9,644 nt of DNA from Chloroflexia bacterium (GCA_030430125.1 JAUIGA010000098.1:1-9644), one strand, 5' to 3'. Positions 1 to 6,144 are shown, counted from the stretch's first letter. The notes: generated by a model not told the origin, from the letters alone. Program-made: numbers and translations.

Positions 1-70
1 GGAAGTGGCTCAGTGGTAGAGCATCTCCTTGCCAAGGAGAAGGTCGCGGGTTCGAATCCCGTCTTCCGCT
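1..70 (+). tRNA. tRNA-Gly (anticodon GCC), 5' end cut by the window edge
   Basis: The cloverleaf is clear. The D-arm lies around 8-22. The anticodon stem TCTCC (24-28) pairs with GGAGA (36-40) around loop TTGCCAA, giving anticodon GCC at 31-33. The T-arm contains GGTTCGAATCC. The 3' acceptor strand CTTCCGC (63-69) needs a GCGGAAG partner, of which the window supplies only GGAAG, so the first two bases lie outside. Base 70 (T) is the discriminator. The next bases are CCC, so CCA is not encoded and must be added enzymatically. It reads GGC/GGU glycine codons. Confidence 0.96.
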
Positions 71-94
71 CCCAGTCAACAACGTGGAATCGAG

Positions 95-123
95 AAACCG
101 CCGGCCATTTTGGCCGGCGGTTT
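95..123 (+). terminator. Intrinsic terminator after tRNA-Gly
   Basis: A perfect 13-bp stem, AAACCGCCGGCCA (95-107) with TGGCCGGCGGTTT (111-123), encloses a TTT loop. It starts 25 bases after the tRNA end. The 3' arm ends in TTT and continues GCTGTTC, so the U tract is short, but the GC-rich stem and position fit a tRNA terminator. It separates the tRNA from the next gene's leader. Confidence 0.8.
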
Positions 124-152
124 GCTGTTCCTGTACGGCGTGGTAGCGTGCC

Positions 153-165
153 GTTGTTCAACAAC
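153..165. repeat. Short palindrome in the leader of the DUF1330 gene
   Basis: GTTGTT-C-AACAAC is a 6-bp perfect inverted repeat with a one-base centre, ending 28 bases before the start codon at 194. A further AACAA follows at 173-177. It could be a repressor site near the promoter. No regulator is encoded nearby and chance is possible. Confidence 0.25.
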
Positions 166-193
166 CGATCGCAACAATCGTGAGGAGCGCACG

Positions 194-487
194 ATGGCGG
201 CATATATCATCGTCGGTGTCGATGTCATCGATCCGGAAGCCTATGCAACCTACACGCGTCAGGTCCCGGCGACCCTGGAGCCGCACGGCGGACGTTTCAT
301 CGTGCGTGGCGGCGAATATGACGTACTCGAAGGCAATTGGCCGGCCCCCCGAGTCGTCGTGCTCGAGTTCCCCACGATCAAGCAGGCCAATGCCTGGCAC
401 GAGTCCGAGGCGTATCAGTCCATCCTGCCGATCCGCGAGCAGAACGCGCGAACGCACTTCATGATCGCCGTCGATGGTGTGAGCTAG
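194..487 (+). CDS. DUF1330-family small protein (dimeric alpha/beta-barrel fold)
   Basis: This 97-residue protein begins MAAYIIVGVDVIDPEAY, has a central VVVLEFPTIKQANAWHES stretch, and ends near residue 92 with HFMIAVDG. That is the usual pattern of DUF1330 proteins, which have a ferredoxin-like fold and usually pair into dimeric alpha/beta barrels. No catalytic function is established for the family. The start is set by GAGGAG at 182-187, six bases before ATG 194. The frame stays open further upstream, but that would read through the tRNA and its terminator. The protein is soluble, with no signal peptide or membrane segment. It sits alone between two tRNA genes and looks monocistronic. No clear intrinsic terminator follows; a weak GCCTGC/GCAGGC pair lies at 504-525. 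Family assignment is confident; the role is unknown. Confidence 0.88.
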   Translation: MAAYIIVGVDVIDPEAYATYTRQVPATLEPHGGRFIVRGGEYDVLEGNWPAPRVVVLEFPTIKQANAWHESEAYQSILPIREQNARTHFMIAVDGVS

Positions 488-590
488 CTCCGCGAGTGCC
501 CTTGCCTGCCGGCGTGCCTGCAGGCTGGACCGAATCTCCGCCCCCGCTGCATACGCGGGAACGACGCGCGAGGTGATTGCCTCGACGCGG

Positions 591-596
591 TATCCT
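591..596 (+). promoter_or_regulatory. Possible -10 element (TATCCT) for tRNA-Leu
   Basis: TATCCT ends 22 bases before the tRNA-Leu 5' end, a plausible place for a -10 box (4 of 6 to TATAAT). No good -35 lies 16-18 bases upstream. A TTGCCT occurs only 8 bases upstream (577-582), which is too close for a normal sigma-70 promoter. Confidence 0.3.
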
Positions 597-618
597 TCTC
601 CGCGTGCCATCGGCACGG

Positions 619-699
619 GCGGGCGTGGCGGAACGGCAGACGCTACGGTCTTAAACACCGTTGGGGCAACCCGTGCGGGTTCGAATCCCGCCGCCCGCA
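619..699 (+). tRNA. tRNA-Leu (anticodon TAA)
   Basis: The acceptor stem GCGGGCG (619-625) pairs with CGCCCGC (692-698), and A699 is the discriminator. The anticodon stem ACGGT (645-649) pairs with ACCGT (657-661) around loop CTTAAAC, placing TAA at 652-654. The long variable arm (662-674, GGGG/CCC-type stem) is that of a class II tRNA. The T-arm is GCGGG-TTCGAAT-CCCGC (675-691). CCA is not encoded (ACCC follows). It reads UUA and, by wobble, UUG, which should be rare leucine codons in this GC-rich genome. Confidence 0.96.
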
Positions 700-725
700 C
701 CCTGACAGGCACATCGTCGGTTCAC

Positions 726-1121
726 CTACTGACCGGTCCAGCTTTCCACCCGCACCGTCAGCTTGTACCGATCGCGCCCCTCCTCGGACCTGGCCATTGG
801 CTTCCCGGCGTACTTCATGGAAAGCTGGTCCACGAACTCCAGCGTGCGGAACTCCTCGAACGCCGCGACCTCGCCGCGCAGCTCAAGGTAGTGGCCAGGA
901 TTCATCTGGTCAGCAATACTGATAGCAAGACGCGGATCGCGCCGGAGGTTGCGATACTTGACCGTATCCGCACGCACGCTGAGCAGGAGGTGCACGCCAT
1001 CCCACAGGAACCAGACCGGATTCACCTGTGGCCGCCCGTCACTCCCAACGGTGGCGAGGTGCCCAACCACCGTGCTTTCGAGAATCCCGTGAAACCGCTC
1101 TGGTACTGGCCCGTTTGGCAT
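726..1121 (-). CDS. PPOX-class flavin/F420-dependent oxidoreductase family protein
   Basis: This 131-residue protein has the split-barrel pyridoxamine-phosphate-oxidase-like fold pattern. An early strand, HLATVGSDGRPQVNPVWF (21-38), is followed by WDGVHLLLSV, then KYRNLRRDPRLAISI (55-69), then HYLELRGEVA (77-86). These blocks are typical of small PPOX enzymes annotated as F420- or FMN-dependent (the Rv1155-like group). Such proteins reduce or oxidise small molecules using F420, FMN or haem; which cofactor applies here cannot be read from sequence. The start is ATG 1121, preceded by a strong AGGTGGAGG (1129-1137). The frame is open beyond 1121 only as an antisense shadow of mqo. It begins 50 bases after mqo ends on the same strand, so the two are probably cotranscribed. 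It converges on tRNA-Leu with only 26 bases between. Confidence 0.87.
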   Translation of the reverse strand: MPNGPVPERFHGILESTVVGHLATVGSDGRPQVNPVWFLWDGVHLLLSVRADTVKYRNLRRDPRLAISIADQMNPGHYLELRGEVAAFEEFRTLEFVDQLSMKYAGKPMARSEEGRDRYKLTVRVESWTGQ

Positions 1122-1171
1122 CGTTCCCCCTCCACCTGATCGCGCACGACCCAATCGCCACACGGCCCGGA

Positions 1172-2698
1172 TCAGCCCGCTGGCACGGGCTCGGCGATCA
1201 TCGCCCCGGCGTGAGTCGCCAACCCGAGCGAATCCTCGACAAAGCCGCGGACATCCTCCCGAAGCACCTGGTCGTCTGAAAGCGACACGTCGATCGAGGG
1301 GACCAGCTCCCGCAGGCGCGGCACCCAACCCGGGTAGAGCTCCGGGAAGCACCGTCGCATCACGTCGAGCATGATCGACGTTGCCGTCGACGCTCCGGGC
1401 GATGCCCCCATCAACCCGGCGAGGGTGCCATCGCTCGCCGCGACCACGTCGGTGCCGTACTCGATCGCGCCTCGCCGGGTGGCGGTGCGCTTCATAGTCT
1501 GCACCCGCACGCCGGCATCGTACAGCTCCCACTCGTCTTCATGTGCGGTCGGCACGAAGTTCCGAAGAACGCCAACGCGCGCCTCGTGGTCCTGTCTCAC
1601 CTGCCCAATCAGGTACCTCGTCAGGCCGAATTCGTCCTTCGCCACCGTCAGCATCGTGAGGAGATTGTCGGGCTTGATCGACCGAATCAGGTCCGACCAC
1701 GAGCCTCGCTTGAGATACTTCAGTGAGAATCCGGCATACGGGCCGAACAGCACCCCCGGCTTGCCATCCAGCACGCGCCGATCGAGATGCGGCATCGTCA
1801 TCGGTGGCGCCTTCGCCTGGGACTTTCCATAGACCTTGGCGTTGTGCATCGCCACTACGTCGGGATTCGTACACCGAAGGAACTGTCCCCCGACGGGGAA
1901 CCCACCGTATCCACGCGCTTCCGGAATCCCCGCCTTCTGCAGCAGATGGATGGCATAGCCACCGGCGCCGATGAACACGAACCGAGCCACCTGCCGCGAC
2001 CGCTCTCCCGTCTGCCGGTGTCTGGCCTCTACCTGCCATCGACCGTCATCGAGACGACGCAGGTTGGTCACCTCGGTGTTGAGGACCAGGTTGGCACCAC
2101 CACGCTCCTGAGCGGCAAGCAGGTACTTCGTGAGCGCGCCAAAATTGACATCGGTACCGCTGTCAAGGCGGGTCATGGCGATTGGCGCATCGTCATCTCG
2201 CCCCCGCATCATGACCGGTACCCAGTCTGCTGCCAGGTCGCGATCCTCGGTGTACTGCATCGATTCGAACAGGGGGCGATCAGCGAGCGCATCAAAGCGC
2301 TTTCGCAGGAACGCGACATCCCGCTCGCCGGAAACGAAGCTCAGATGCGGCACCGGTGTCACGAATCGCTCTGGCGATGGCAAGGACTCGCGTTGGACGA
2401 GATGTGCCCAGAACTGAAGAGACTCCTGGAAACGCTCGTTGGTCCGGACCGCCTTGGCGACATCGATCGTGCCGTCGCCGCGCTCCGGCGTGTAGTTCAG
2501 CTCGCACAACCCCGCGTGACCGGTGCCCGCGTTGTTCCAGCCATACGAGCTCTCGGCGCCAACCTCTTCCAGGCGCTCGTAGGCCGTGATCGACCAATCC
2601 GGTTGCGCCTGCTGGATCAAGACCCCAAGCGTGGCACTCATGATGCCGCAACCGATCAGCGCAACATCCGTCTCATCCGAAACCTGTCCCACTCGCAT
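1172..2698 (-). CDS. mqo: Malate:quinone oxidoreductase
   Basis: This 508-residue FAD enzyme oxidises L-malate to oxaloacetate and passes electrons to the membrane quinone pool, an alternative to NAD-linked malate dehydrogenase in the TCA cycle. It is normally a peripheral protein on the inner membrane face. The dinucleotide-binding motif GCGIMSATLG is at 16-25, followed by the Mqo signature SSYGWNNAGTGHAGLCELNY, a GTDVNFGALT block, FIGAGGYAIHLLQKAGIPEA, and the C-terminal GLMGASPGASTATSIML substrate/FAD region. Length matches the family (about 490-500 plus a short N-terminal extension). The start is uncertain by two codons. ATG 2698 is given, but GAGG lies only 1 base before it, whereas the GTG at 2692 has the same GAGG at a proper 7-base spacing. 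The gene is transcribed away from yigZ and followed closely by the PPOX gene. No frameshift or missing block is seen. Confidence 0.96.
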   Translation of the reverse strand: MRVGQVSDETDVALIGCGIMSATLGVLIQQAQPDWSITAYERLEEVGAESSYGWNNAGTGHAGLCELNYTPERGDGTIDVAKAVRTNERFQESLQFWAHLVQRESLPSPERFVTPVPHLSFVSGERDVAFLRKRFDALADRPLFESMQYTEDRDLAADWVPVMMRGRDDDAPIAMTRLDSGTDVNFGALTKYLLAAQERGGANLVLNTEVTNLRRLDDGRWQVEARHRQTGERSRQVARFVFIGAGGYAIHLLQKAGIPEARGYGGFPVGGQFLRCTNPDVVAMHNAKVYGKSQAKAPPMTMPHLDRRVLDGKPGVLFGPYAGFSLKYLKRGSWSDLIRSIKPDNLLTMLTVAKDEFGLTRYLIGQVRQDHEARVGVLRNFVPTAHEDEWELYDAGVRVQTMKRTATRRGAIEYGTDVVAASDGTLAGLMGASPGASTATSIMLDVMRRCFPELYPGWVPRLRELVPSIDVSLSDDQVLREDVRGFVEDSLGLATHAGAMIAEPVPAG

Positions 2699-2737
2699 CC
2701 CTCGTGACAACCTTGCGCGCTGCGCGCTGCGTTTCCG

Positions 2738-2769
2738 GGTCGAGGCCGCCGCGTGCCGGAGCCTCGACC
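2738..2769. repeat. Inverted repeat in the mqo upstream region
   Basis: GGTCGAGGC (2738-2746) and GCCTCGACC (2761-2769) form 9-bp perfect arms around 14 bases, about 40 bases upstream of the mqo start. It could be a leader hairpin in mqo mRNA or an operator in the divergent mqo/yigZ gap. No function is demonstrated. Confidence 0.35.
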
Positions 2770-2846
2770 GCATGCTTCCGTCACGTCATGCTACCCGCAC
2801 CGGCAGGGCCGCGCCACACGAATCGTGCCGCATTCGTCCGTCCCGC

Positions 2847-2852
2847 TACACT
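2847..2852 (+). promoter_or_regulatory. Possible -10 element (TACACT) for yigZ
   Basis: TACACT lies in the context CCGCTACACT, which recurs exactly before the aminotransferase gene (7704-7713). Transcription would start near 2859, next to the in-frame ATG at 2861. No convincing -35 is seen. Confidence 0.35.
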
Positions 2853-2905
2853 TGCAACACATGCGAGATTTTGCCGTTCGATTTCAGCCAGAAAGTCCCG
2901 CCGAC

Positions 2906-3568
2906 ATGCTCGAAACGTATCGAACCATCGCTCGCCCGGGCACTGCAGAACTCGAGATCAAGAAGTCGCGATTCATCTGCCATCTTGAGCGCGTCTCCAC
3001 CGATGAGTACGCCCGTGCGTTTATCGGCCAAGTCAAGAAGCAGCACTGGGATGCCAACCACAATTGCTCGGCGTACGTCCTCGGTGACCGGGGCGAGGTT
3101 CAGCGCAGCAGTGACGACGGCGAGCCCTCCGGCACCGCCGGCGTGCCGATGCTGCATGTGCTGCTGAAACGGGAGATCACCGACACCGTCGCCGTCGTCA
3201 CCCGCTACTTCGGCGGAACCAAACTCGGTGCCGGGGGGCTCATTCGCGCCTACGGCCAGGCCGTTTCGAATGCGGTCAACGCGGTCGGGATCGTCGAGCG
3301 ACAGGAGCGGGTCCAGGTCGCGGTGGTCGCAGAGTTCGAAGATGCCGGGCGTCTCGAGCACGGGCTTCGTGCCGACAACAACGTGCCGGACGAAGTCTTC
3401 TACGCCGATCGCGTCACCATGCACATTACCCTCGACCCAGCAGGGTTGCCCGACTTTGCCGCATGGGTGGCCGAGCAGACAAGCGGTCGCGCTACAGTTG
3501 AGCAACACCGGACCGTCTATACCGAAGTTCCGTACGCGCCCGAAACCCAGGCAATGTCAACGAGGTAG
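2906..3568 (+). CDS. yigZ: YigZ/IMPACT family protein (UPF0029 plus DUF1949)
   Basis: This 220-residue protein has the two-domain architecture of the YigZ/YvyE/IMPACT family. The N-terminal UPF0029 domain (about 1-125) carries ELEIKKSRFICHL (15-27), SSDDGEPSGTAGVPML (68-83) and VVTRYFGGTKLGAGGLIRAYGQAV (97-120), the family's most conserved blocks. The C-terminal DUF1949 domain follows (about 135-200). Eukaryotic IMPACT regulates GCN2; the bacterial role is poorly defined, with suggested links to translation or RNA. ATG 2906 matches the usual family beginning (MLETYRTIA) but has only a weak ribosome binding site. ATG 2861 is in frame and would add 15 residues, possibly as a leaderless start. 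The stop codon abuts the ferredoxin gene's ribosome binding site, so the two are cotranscribed and probably translationally coupled. The fold assignment is confident; the role is not. Confidence 0.92.
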   Translation: MLETYRTIARPGTAELEIKKSRFICHLERVSTDEYARAFIGQVKKQHWDANHNCSAYVLGDRGEVQRSSDDGEPSGTAGVPMLHVLLKREITDTVAVVTRYFGGTKLGAGGLIRAYGQAVSNAVNAVGIVERQERVQVAVVAEFEDAGRLEHGLRADNNVPDEVFYADRVTMHITLDPAGLPDFAAWVAEQTSGRATVEQHRTVYTEVPYAPETQAMSTR

Positions 3569-3571
3569 CCC

Positions 3572-3868
3572 ATGAACCAGCCCGACCCGAAACGCGGCCT
3601 GAAGGTCACCATTGATCCGCACCGGTGCATCGCCAATGCCAAATGTACCCGAGCAGCGCCCGGCGTGTACACACTGGACGAGGAGACCGGGGTCGCGGTA
3701 CTCAACGACGAGGACGGATCCGCCACCGTCGCACAGATCTTCGCTGGAGCGCGCGCCTGCCCGACGCAGGCGATCATCATCGAGCAGTACGGACGTCGCG
3801 TCTTTCCGCAGATCCTGACGCCGATGTGGGGCGATGTCGAGCCTGGCAAGGGCACCGACAGCGCATAG
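3572..3868 (+). CDS. P450-type ferredoxin, predicted [3Fe-4S], motif CxxNxxC...CP
   Basis: This 98-residue cytoplasmic electron carrier has only three cysteines, C19, C25 and C63. The motif is C19-x2-N22-x2-C25 followed by C63-P64 in ARACPTQAI. In classical 4Fe-4S ferredoxins residue 22 would be the second cysteine. In single-cluster ferredoxins serving cytochrome P450s it is replaced by His, Ala, Gly or others, giving a [3Fe-4S] cluster. N22 is an uncommon variant. About 30 residues after the CP motif (EQYGRRVFPQILTPMWGDVE...) extend past the usual end of about 65. The start at ATG 3572 follows yigZ's stop by three bases, with GAGG (3562-3565) inside the end of yigZ. No P450, ferredoxin reductase or other obvious partner is in the window. 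Ferredoxin assignment is confident; cluster type is inferred. Confidence 0.92.
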   Translation: MNQPDPKRGLKVTIDPHRCIANAKCTRAAPGVYTLDEETGVAVLNDEDGSATVAQIFAGARACPTQAIIIEQYGRRVFPQILTPMWGDVEPGKGTDSA

Positions 3869-3902
3869 CAAGCGCCCCGATCCTCGCCTGTGCTCTGCAT
3901 GA

Positions 3903-3942
3903 ACAACAAGCGGCCCGGCGCATGCGCCGGGCCGCTTGTTGT
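3903..3942. terminator. Bidirectional terminator between the ferredoxin gene and groL
   Basis: This is a perfect 40-bp palindrome with 20-bp arms centred between 3922 and 3923; the core is CGGCGCATGCGCCG and the outer ends are CAACAA/TTGTTG. It lies 34 bases after the ferredoxin stop and 29 bases beyond the groL stop. The two genes converge, so one hairpin can end both transcripts. T-rich flanks are modest on each side (TTGTTGTGTGTT on plus, TTGTTGTT on minus). Confidence 0.82.
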
Positions 3943-3971
3943 GTGTTCGCTTGCGACGAACAGGGTTTGGA

Positions 3972-5609
3972 CTAGAAGTCCATGCCACCCATGCCACCCG
4001 GCGGCATCGCCGGTGCGGCGGCCTCCTCGGGCTTGTCGCTAATCAGGGCCTCAGTCGTCAGGATCATGCCAGCAATGGAGCTCGCGTTCTCGACCGCGGA
4101 ACGCGTCACCTTGGCGGGATCGATGATTCCGGCCTTGAGCATGTTGACGTACTCATCGGCGATCACGTCGTAGCCGAGATTGCTGTCGCTCTTCTCCTCG
4201 TGGAGTCGGCGCACCATCTCGATTACGACCGAGCCGTCACGGCCCGCGTTGCGGGCGATACCGCGGAGCGGCTCCTCCAGCGCGCGGCGCAGGATGTTGA
4301 CACCGGTCTTGATGTCACCATCGGCTTGCACGCCGTCCAGCGCGCTGATTGCGTTGATCAGGGTCACGCCACCACCCGGGACGATGCCCTCTTCGACGGC
4401 GGCACGGGTCGCGCTGAGCGCATCCTCGACCCGGTGCTTCTTCTCCTTGAGCTCGGTCTCCGTCGCGGCGCCGACCTTGATCACGGCCACGCCACCGGCG
4501 AGCTTGGCGAGACGCTCCTGGAGCTTCTCGCGATCGAAGTCGCTGGTCGTGGTCTCGATCTGGCTGCGAATCTGCGCGACGCGGCCCTCAACGTCTTCCG
4601 ACGCTCCCTGTCCGTCGACGAATGTGGTGTCGTCCTTCGTCGCGACGATGCGGCGGGCGGAGCCGAGATCCTCGGCGGTCACGCTGTCGAGCTTGCGGCC
4701 GACCTCCTCGGAGATCACGCGCGCGCCGGTCAGCGCGGCGATGTCGCGAAGCATCTCCTTGCGGCGGTCACCGAAGCCCGGCGCCTTGATGGCGAGAGAC
4801 TGGAACCGACCCTGGAGCTTGTTGACCACCAGCGTCGCCAGCGCCTCGCCGTCGACGTCTTCGGCGATGATCACGAGGGCCTTGCCCTGGCGCGCAACCA
4901 TCTCGACCGTCGGCAGGATGTCCTGGATCGAGGAGATCTTCTTGTCGGTGATGAGAACGAACGGATCCTCGAAGCTGGCCTCCATGCGCTCCGTGTTGGT
5001 CACGAAGTACGGGGAGATGTAGCCACGATCGATTTGCATGCCCTCGGTGTACTCGGTCTCGAAGGCGAGCCCTTTGGACTCCTCGACGGTGATCACGCCG
5101 TCCTTGCCGACCTTGTCCATCACCTCGGCGATGAGGTCCCCGATTTCCTTGTCGGCGGCCGAGATGGACGCGACCTGGGCGATCTCTTCCTTGTCCTTGA
5201 CCTCAGTGGCAACCTCGCGGATGCGGCTGACGATGGCCTCGGAGGCGAGATCGATACCCTGCTTCAGCATCATCGCGTTGGCGCCGGCGGCGACGTTGCG
5301 CATGCCCTCATGCACGATCGCCTGCGCGAGCACGGTGGCGGTGGTGGTACCGTCACCAGCGGCGTCGTTCGTCTTGGTCGCCGCTTCCTTGAGAAGCTGC
5401 GCGCCCATGTTGGCGAACTGATCCTCGAGCTCGATCTCCTTGGCGACGGTAACGCCGTCGTGGGTCACGGTCGGGGCGCCGAACTTCTTGTCGAGGGCGA
5501 CGTTGCGGCCCTTCGGGCCGAGGGTGGTCTTCACAGCGTTCGCGAGGACGTCAACGCCCTCCTTCAGCGACTGCCGTGCCTGCTCGTTGAACTCCAATAC
5601 CTTAGGCAC
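3972..5609 (-). CDS. groL: Chaperonin GroEL (Hsp60)
   Basis: This 545-residue subunit of the tetradecameric ATP-driven folding chamber has normal bacterial length. ATP-site blocks are intact: TLGPKGRN (29-36), DGVTV with D51, GDGTTTATVL with D86, and catalytic D396 in VEDALSATRAAVEEG. The signature AAVEEGIVPGGG is at 403-414. The apical segment around 190-375 is ordinary. The flexible Gly/Met tail (PPGGMGGMDF) is present. The start codon is GTG (5607-5609), placed by AGGAGG at 5617-5622, seven bases before it. It is the second gene of the groES-groEL operon, 61 bases after groS. It ends at the palindromic terminator 3903-3942 that faces the ferredoxin gene. Expression is expected to be heat-inducible through the CIRCE site upstream of groS. 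Confidence 0.99.
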   Translation of the reverse strand: MPKVLEFNEQARQSLKEGVDVLANAVKTTLGPKGRNVALDKKFGAPTVTHDGVTVAKEIELEDQFANMGAQLLKEAATKTNDAAGDGTTTATVLAQAIVHEGMRNVAAGANAMMLKQGIDLASEAIVSRIREVATEVKDKEEIAQVASISAADKEIGDLIAEVMDKVGKDGVITVEESKGLAFETEYTEGMQIDRGYISPYFVTNTERMEASFEDPFVLITDKKISSIQDILPTVEMVARQGKALVIIAEDVDGEALATLVVNKLQGRFQSLAIKAPGFGDRRKEMLRDIAALTGARVISEEVGRKLDSVTAEDLGSARRIVATKDDTTFVDGQGASEDVEGRVAQIRSQIETTTSDFDREKLQERLAKLAGGVAVIKVGAATETELKEKKHRVEDALSATRAAVEEGIVPGGGVTLINAISALDGVQADGDIKTGVNILRRALEEPLRGIARNAGRDGSVVIEMVRRLHEEKSDSNLGYDVIADEYVNMLKAGIIDPAKVTRSAVENASSIAGMILTTEALISDKPEEAAAPAMPPGGMGGMDF

Positions 5610-5641
5610 AGTGGTTCCTCCTGGCGGTAATCGTCGAATTG

Positions 5642-5671
5642 GTCACGACCGGCGTTTCAATGCCCGGTGAC
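5642..5671 (-). other. Imperfect hairpin between groS and groL
   Basis: GTCAC (5642-5646) and GTGAC (5667-5671) pair, enclosing a shorter imperfect CGG/CCG stem, right at the groS stop codon. It could set mRNA stability or processing between the cistrons. The stem is interrupted and could be incidental. Confidence 0.25.
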
Positions 5672-5967
5672 TAGCTGATGACAGCCAGCACATCCTTCTC
5701 GGAGAGAATGAGCACGTCCTCGTCGTCGAGCTTGAACTCGGTACCGGCGTACTTGGCGAAGATCACCTGGTCACCGACCTTGACCTCCATCGGAATCCGG
5801 TCGCCGTCGTCGTCGAGACGCCCCTCGCCCGCCGCGAGCACGGTGCCACGCTGCGGCTTCTCCTTGGCGGTGTCTGGCAGAACGATCCCGCTCGCCGTGG
5901 TCTCCTCGCGCGTGGCCGGCTTGATCACCAACCGATCGGCAAGAGGCTTGAGTGCAGTACTCGCCAT
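5671..5967 (-). CDS. groS: Co-chaperonin GroES (Hsp10)
   Basis: This 98-residue subunit of the heptameric lid of the GroEL chamber has the expected length. LKPLADRLVIKP (6-17) forms the first strand. The mobile loop (about 20-36) carries the GIVLPDTAKEKP block whose hydrophobic triplet docks on GroEL. GTVLAAGEG (41-49), KVGDQVIFAKYAGTEFK (63-79) and the closing EDVLILSEKDVLAVI complete the fold. ATG 5967 is chosen because MASTALKPL fits the family beginning; AGGAGG (5979-5984) sits 11 bases upstream, a slightly long spacing, with AAAGGA nearer. Extending to 6006 would absorb this ribosome binding site. It is first in the operon with groL, with the CIRCE region about 120-175 bases upstream. 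Confidence 0.98.
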   Translation of the reverse strand: MASTALKPLADRLVIKPATREETTASGIVLPDTAKEKPQRGTVLAAGEGRLDDDGDRIPMEVKVGDQVIFAKYAGTEFKLDDEDVLILSEKDVLAVIS

Positions 5968-6078
5968 GGTCCTTTGTTCCTCCTGATCTCGTGTCCTACG
6001 CCACAAGGCATCGTTACGCTACGAATCCGGACCCTGAAACATCCGGCCCGGATTCCGATTGCGAACACAGCCTAGCAT

Positions 6079-6118
6079 AGCGAATTAGCACTCCGCAAGG
6101 GGTGAGTGCCAATTCGCT
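6079..6118. promoter_or_regulatory. CIRCE operator (HrcA binding site) with a 10-base spacer
   Basis: TTAGCACTC (6085-6093) and GAGTGCCAA (6104-6112) match the CIRCE consensus TTAGCACTC-N9-GAGTGCTAA at 17 of 18 arm positions. The palindrome extends outward with AGCGAA/TTCGCT, giving 15-base arms with one mismatch (6087/6110). The spacer is 10 bases (6094-6103), one more than the canonical 9. HrcA binds CIRCE and represses groESL when cells are not stressed. It lies 112 bases upstream of the groS ATG. Confidence 0.92.
6084..6112 (-). promoter_or_regulatory. Likely sigma-70-type groES promoter embedded in CIRCE
   Basis: On the minus strand, TTGGCA (6112-6107; 5 of 6 to TTGACA) is followed after 17 bases by GCTAAT (6089-6084; 4 of 6 to TATAAT). 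Both boxes lie inside the CIRCE arms, so bound HrcA would block RNA polymerase directly. The predicted start is near 6077, giving a leader of about 110 bases. A weaker alternative is TTGCGG with TAGGCT (6098-6069, 18-base spacer). Confidence 0.5.
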
Positions 6119-6144
6119 GGCAGTCGCGCAATATTGAGTGCCAA
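6117..6144. promoter_or_regulatory. Second, degenerate CIRCE-like site
   Basis: CTGGCAGTC (6117-6125) and GAGTGCCAA (6136-6144) form an inverted repeat matching at 7 of 9 positions, with a 10-base spacer. The 11-base string TGAGTGCCAAT (6135-6145) exactly repeats 6103-6113 in the main CIRCE, offset by 32 bases, about three DNA turns. It may be a secondary HrcA site. Confidence 0.5.

Noticed and set aside
29..193. In-frame extension of the DUF1330 gene upstream through the tRNA
   Set aside because: It would translate tRNA-Gly and its terminator. The GAGGAG before ATG 194 and the family start settle the question.
504..525. GCCTGC/GCAGGC hairpin as terminator of the DUF1330 gene
   Set aside because: Six-base stem, 10-base loop and no T tract; too weak to call.
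1..699. tRNA-Gly and tRNA-Leu as possible integration sites for a mobile element
   Set aside because: No integrase, no duplicated tRNA 3' end in the window, and ordinary flanking genes.
1122..1532. Upstream in-frame extension of the PPOX gene into mqo
   Set aside because: Arg/Gly-rich shadow of mqo on the same strand in another frame. The strong ribosome binding site before 1121 defines the start.
2846..3508. Open frame of 220 codons opposite yigZ
   Set aside because: Antisense to a protein with clear family motifs; no start signals and no recognisable domain.
3936..5630. Open frame of 564 codons on the plus strand opposite groEL
   Set aside because: It is the antisense shadow of a highly conserved groL gene in GC-rich DNA. 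It has no ribosome binding site and a composition typical of such shadows.
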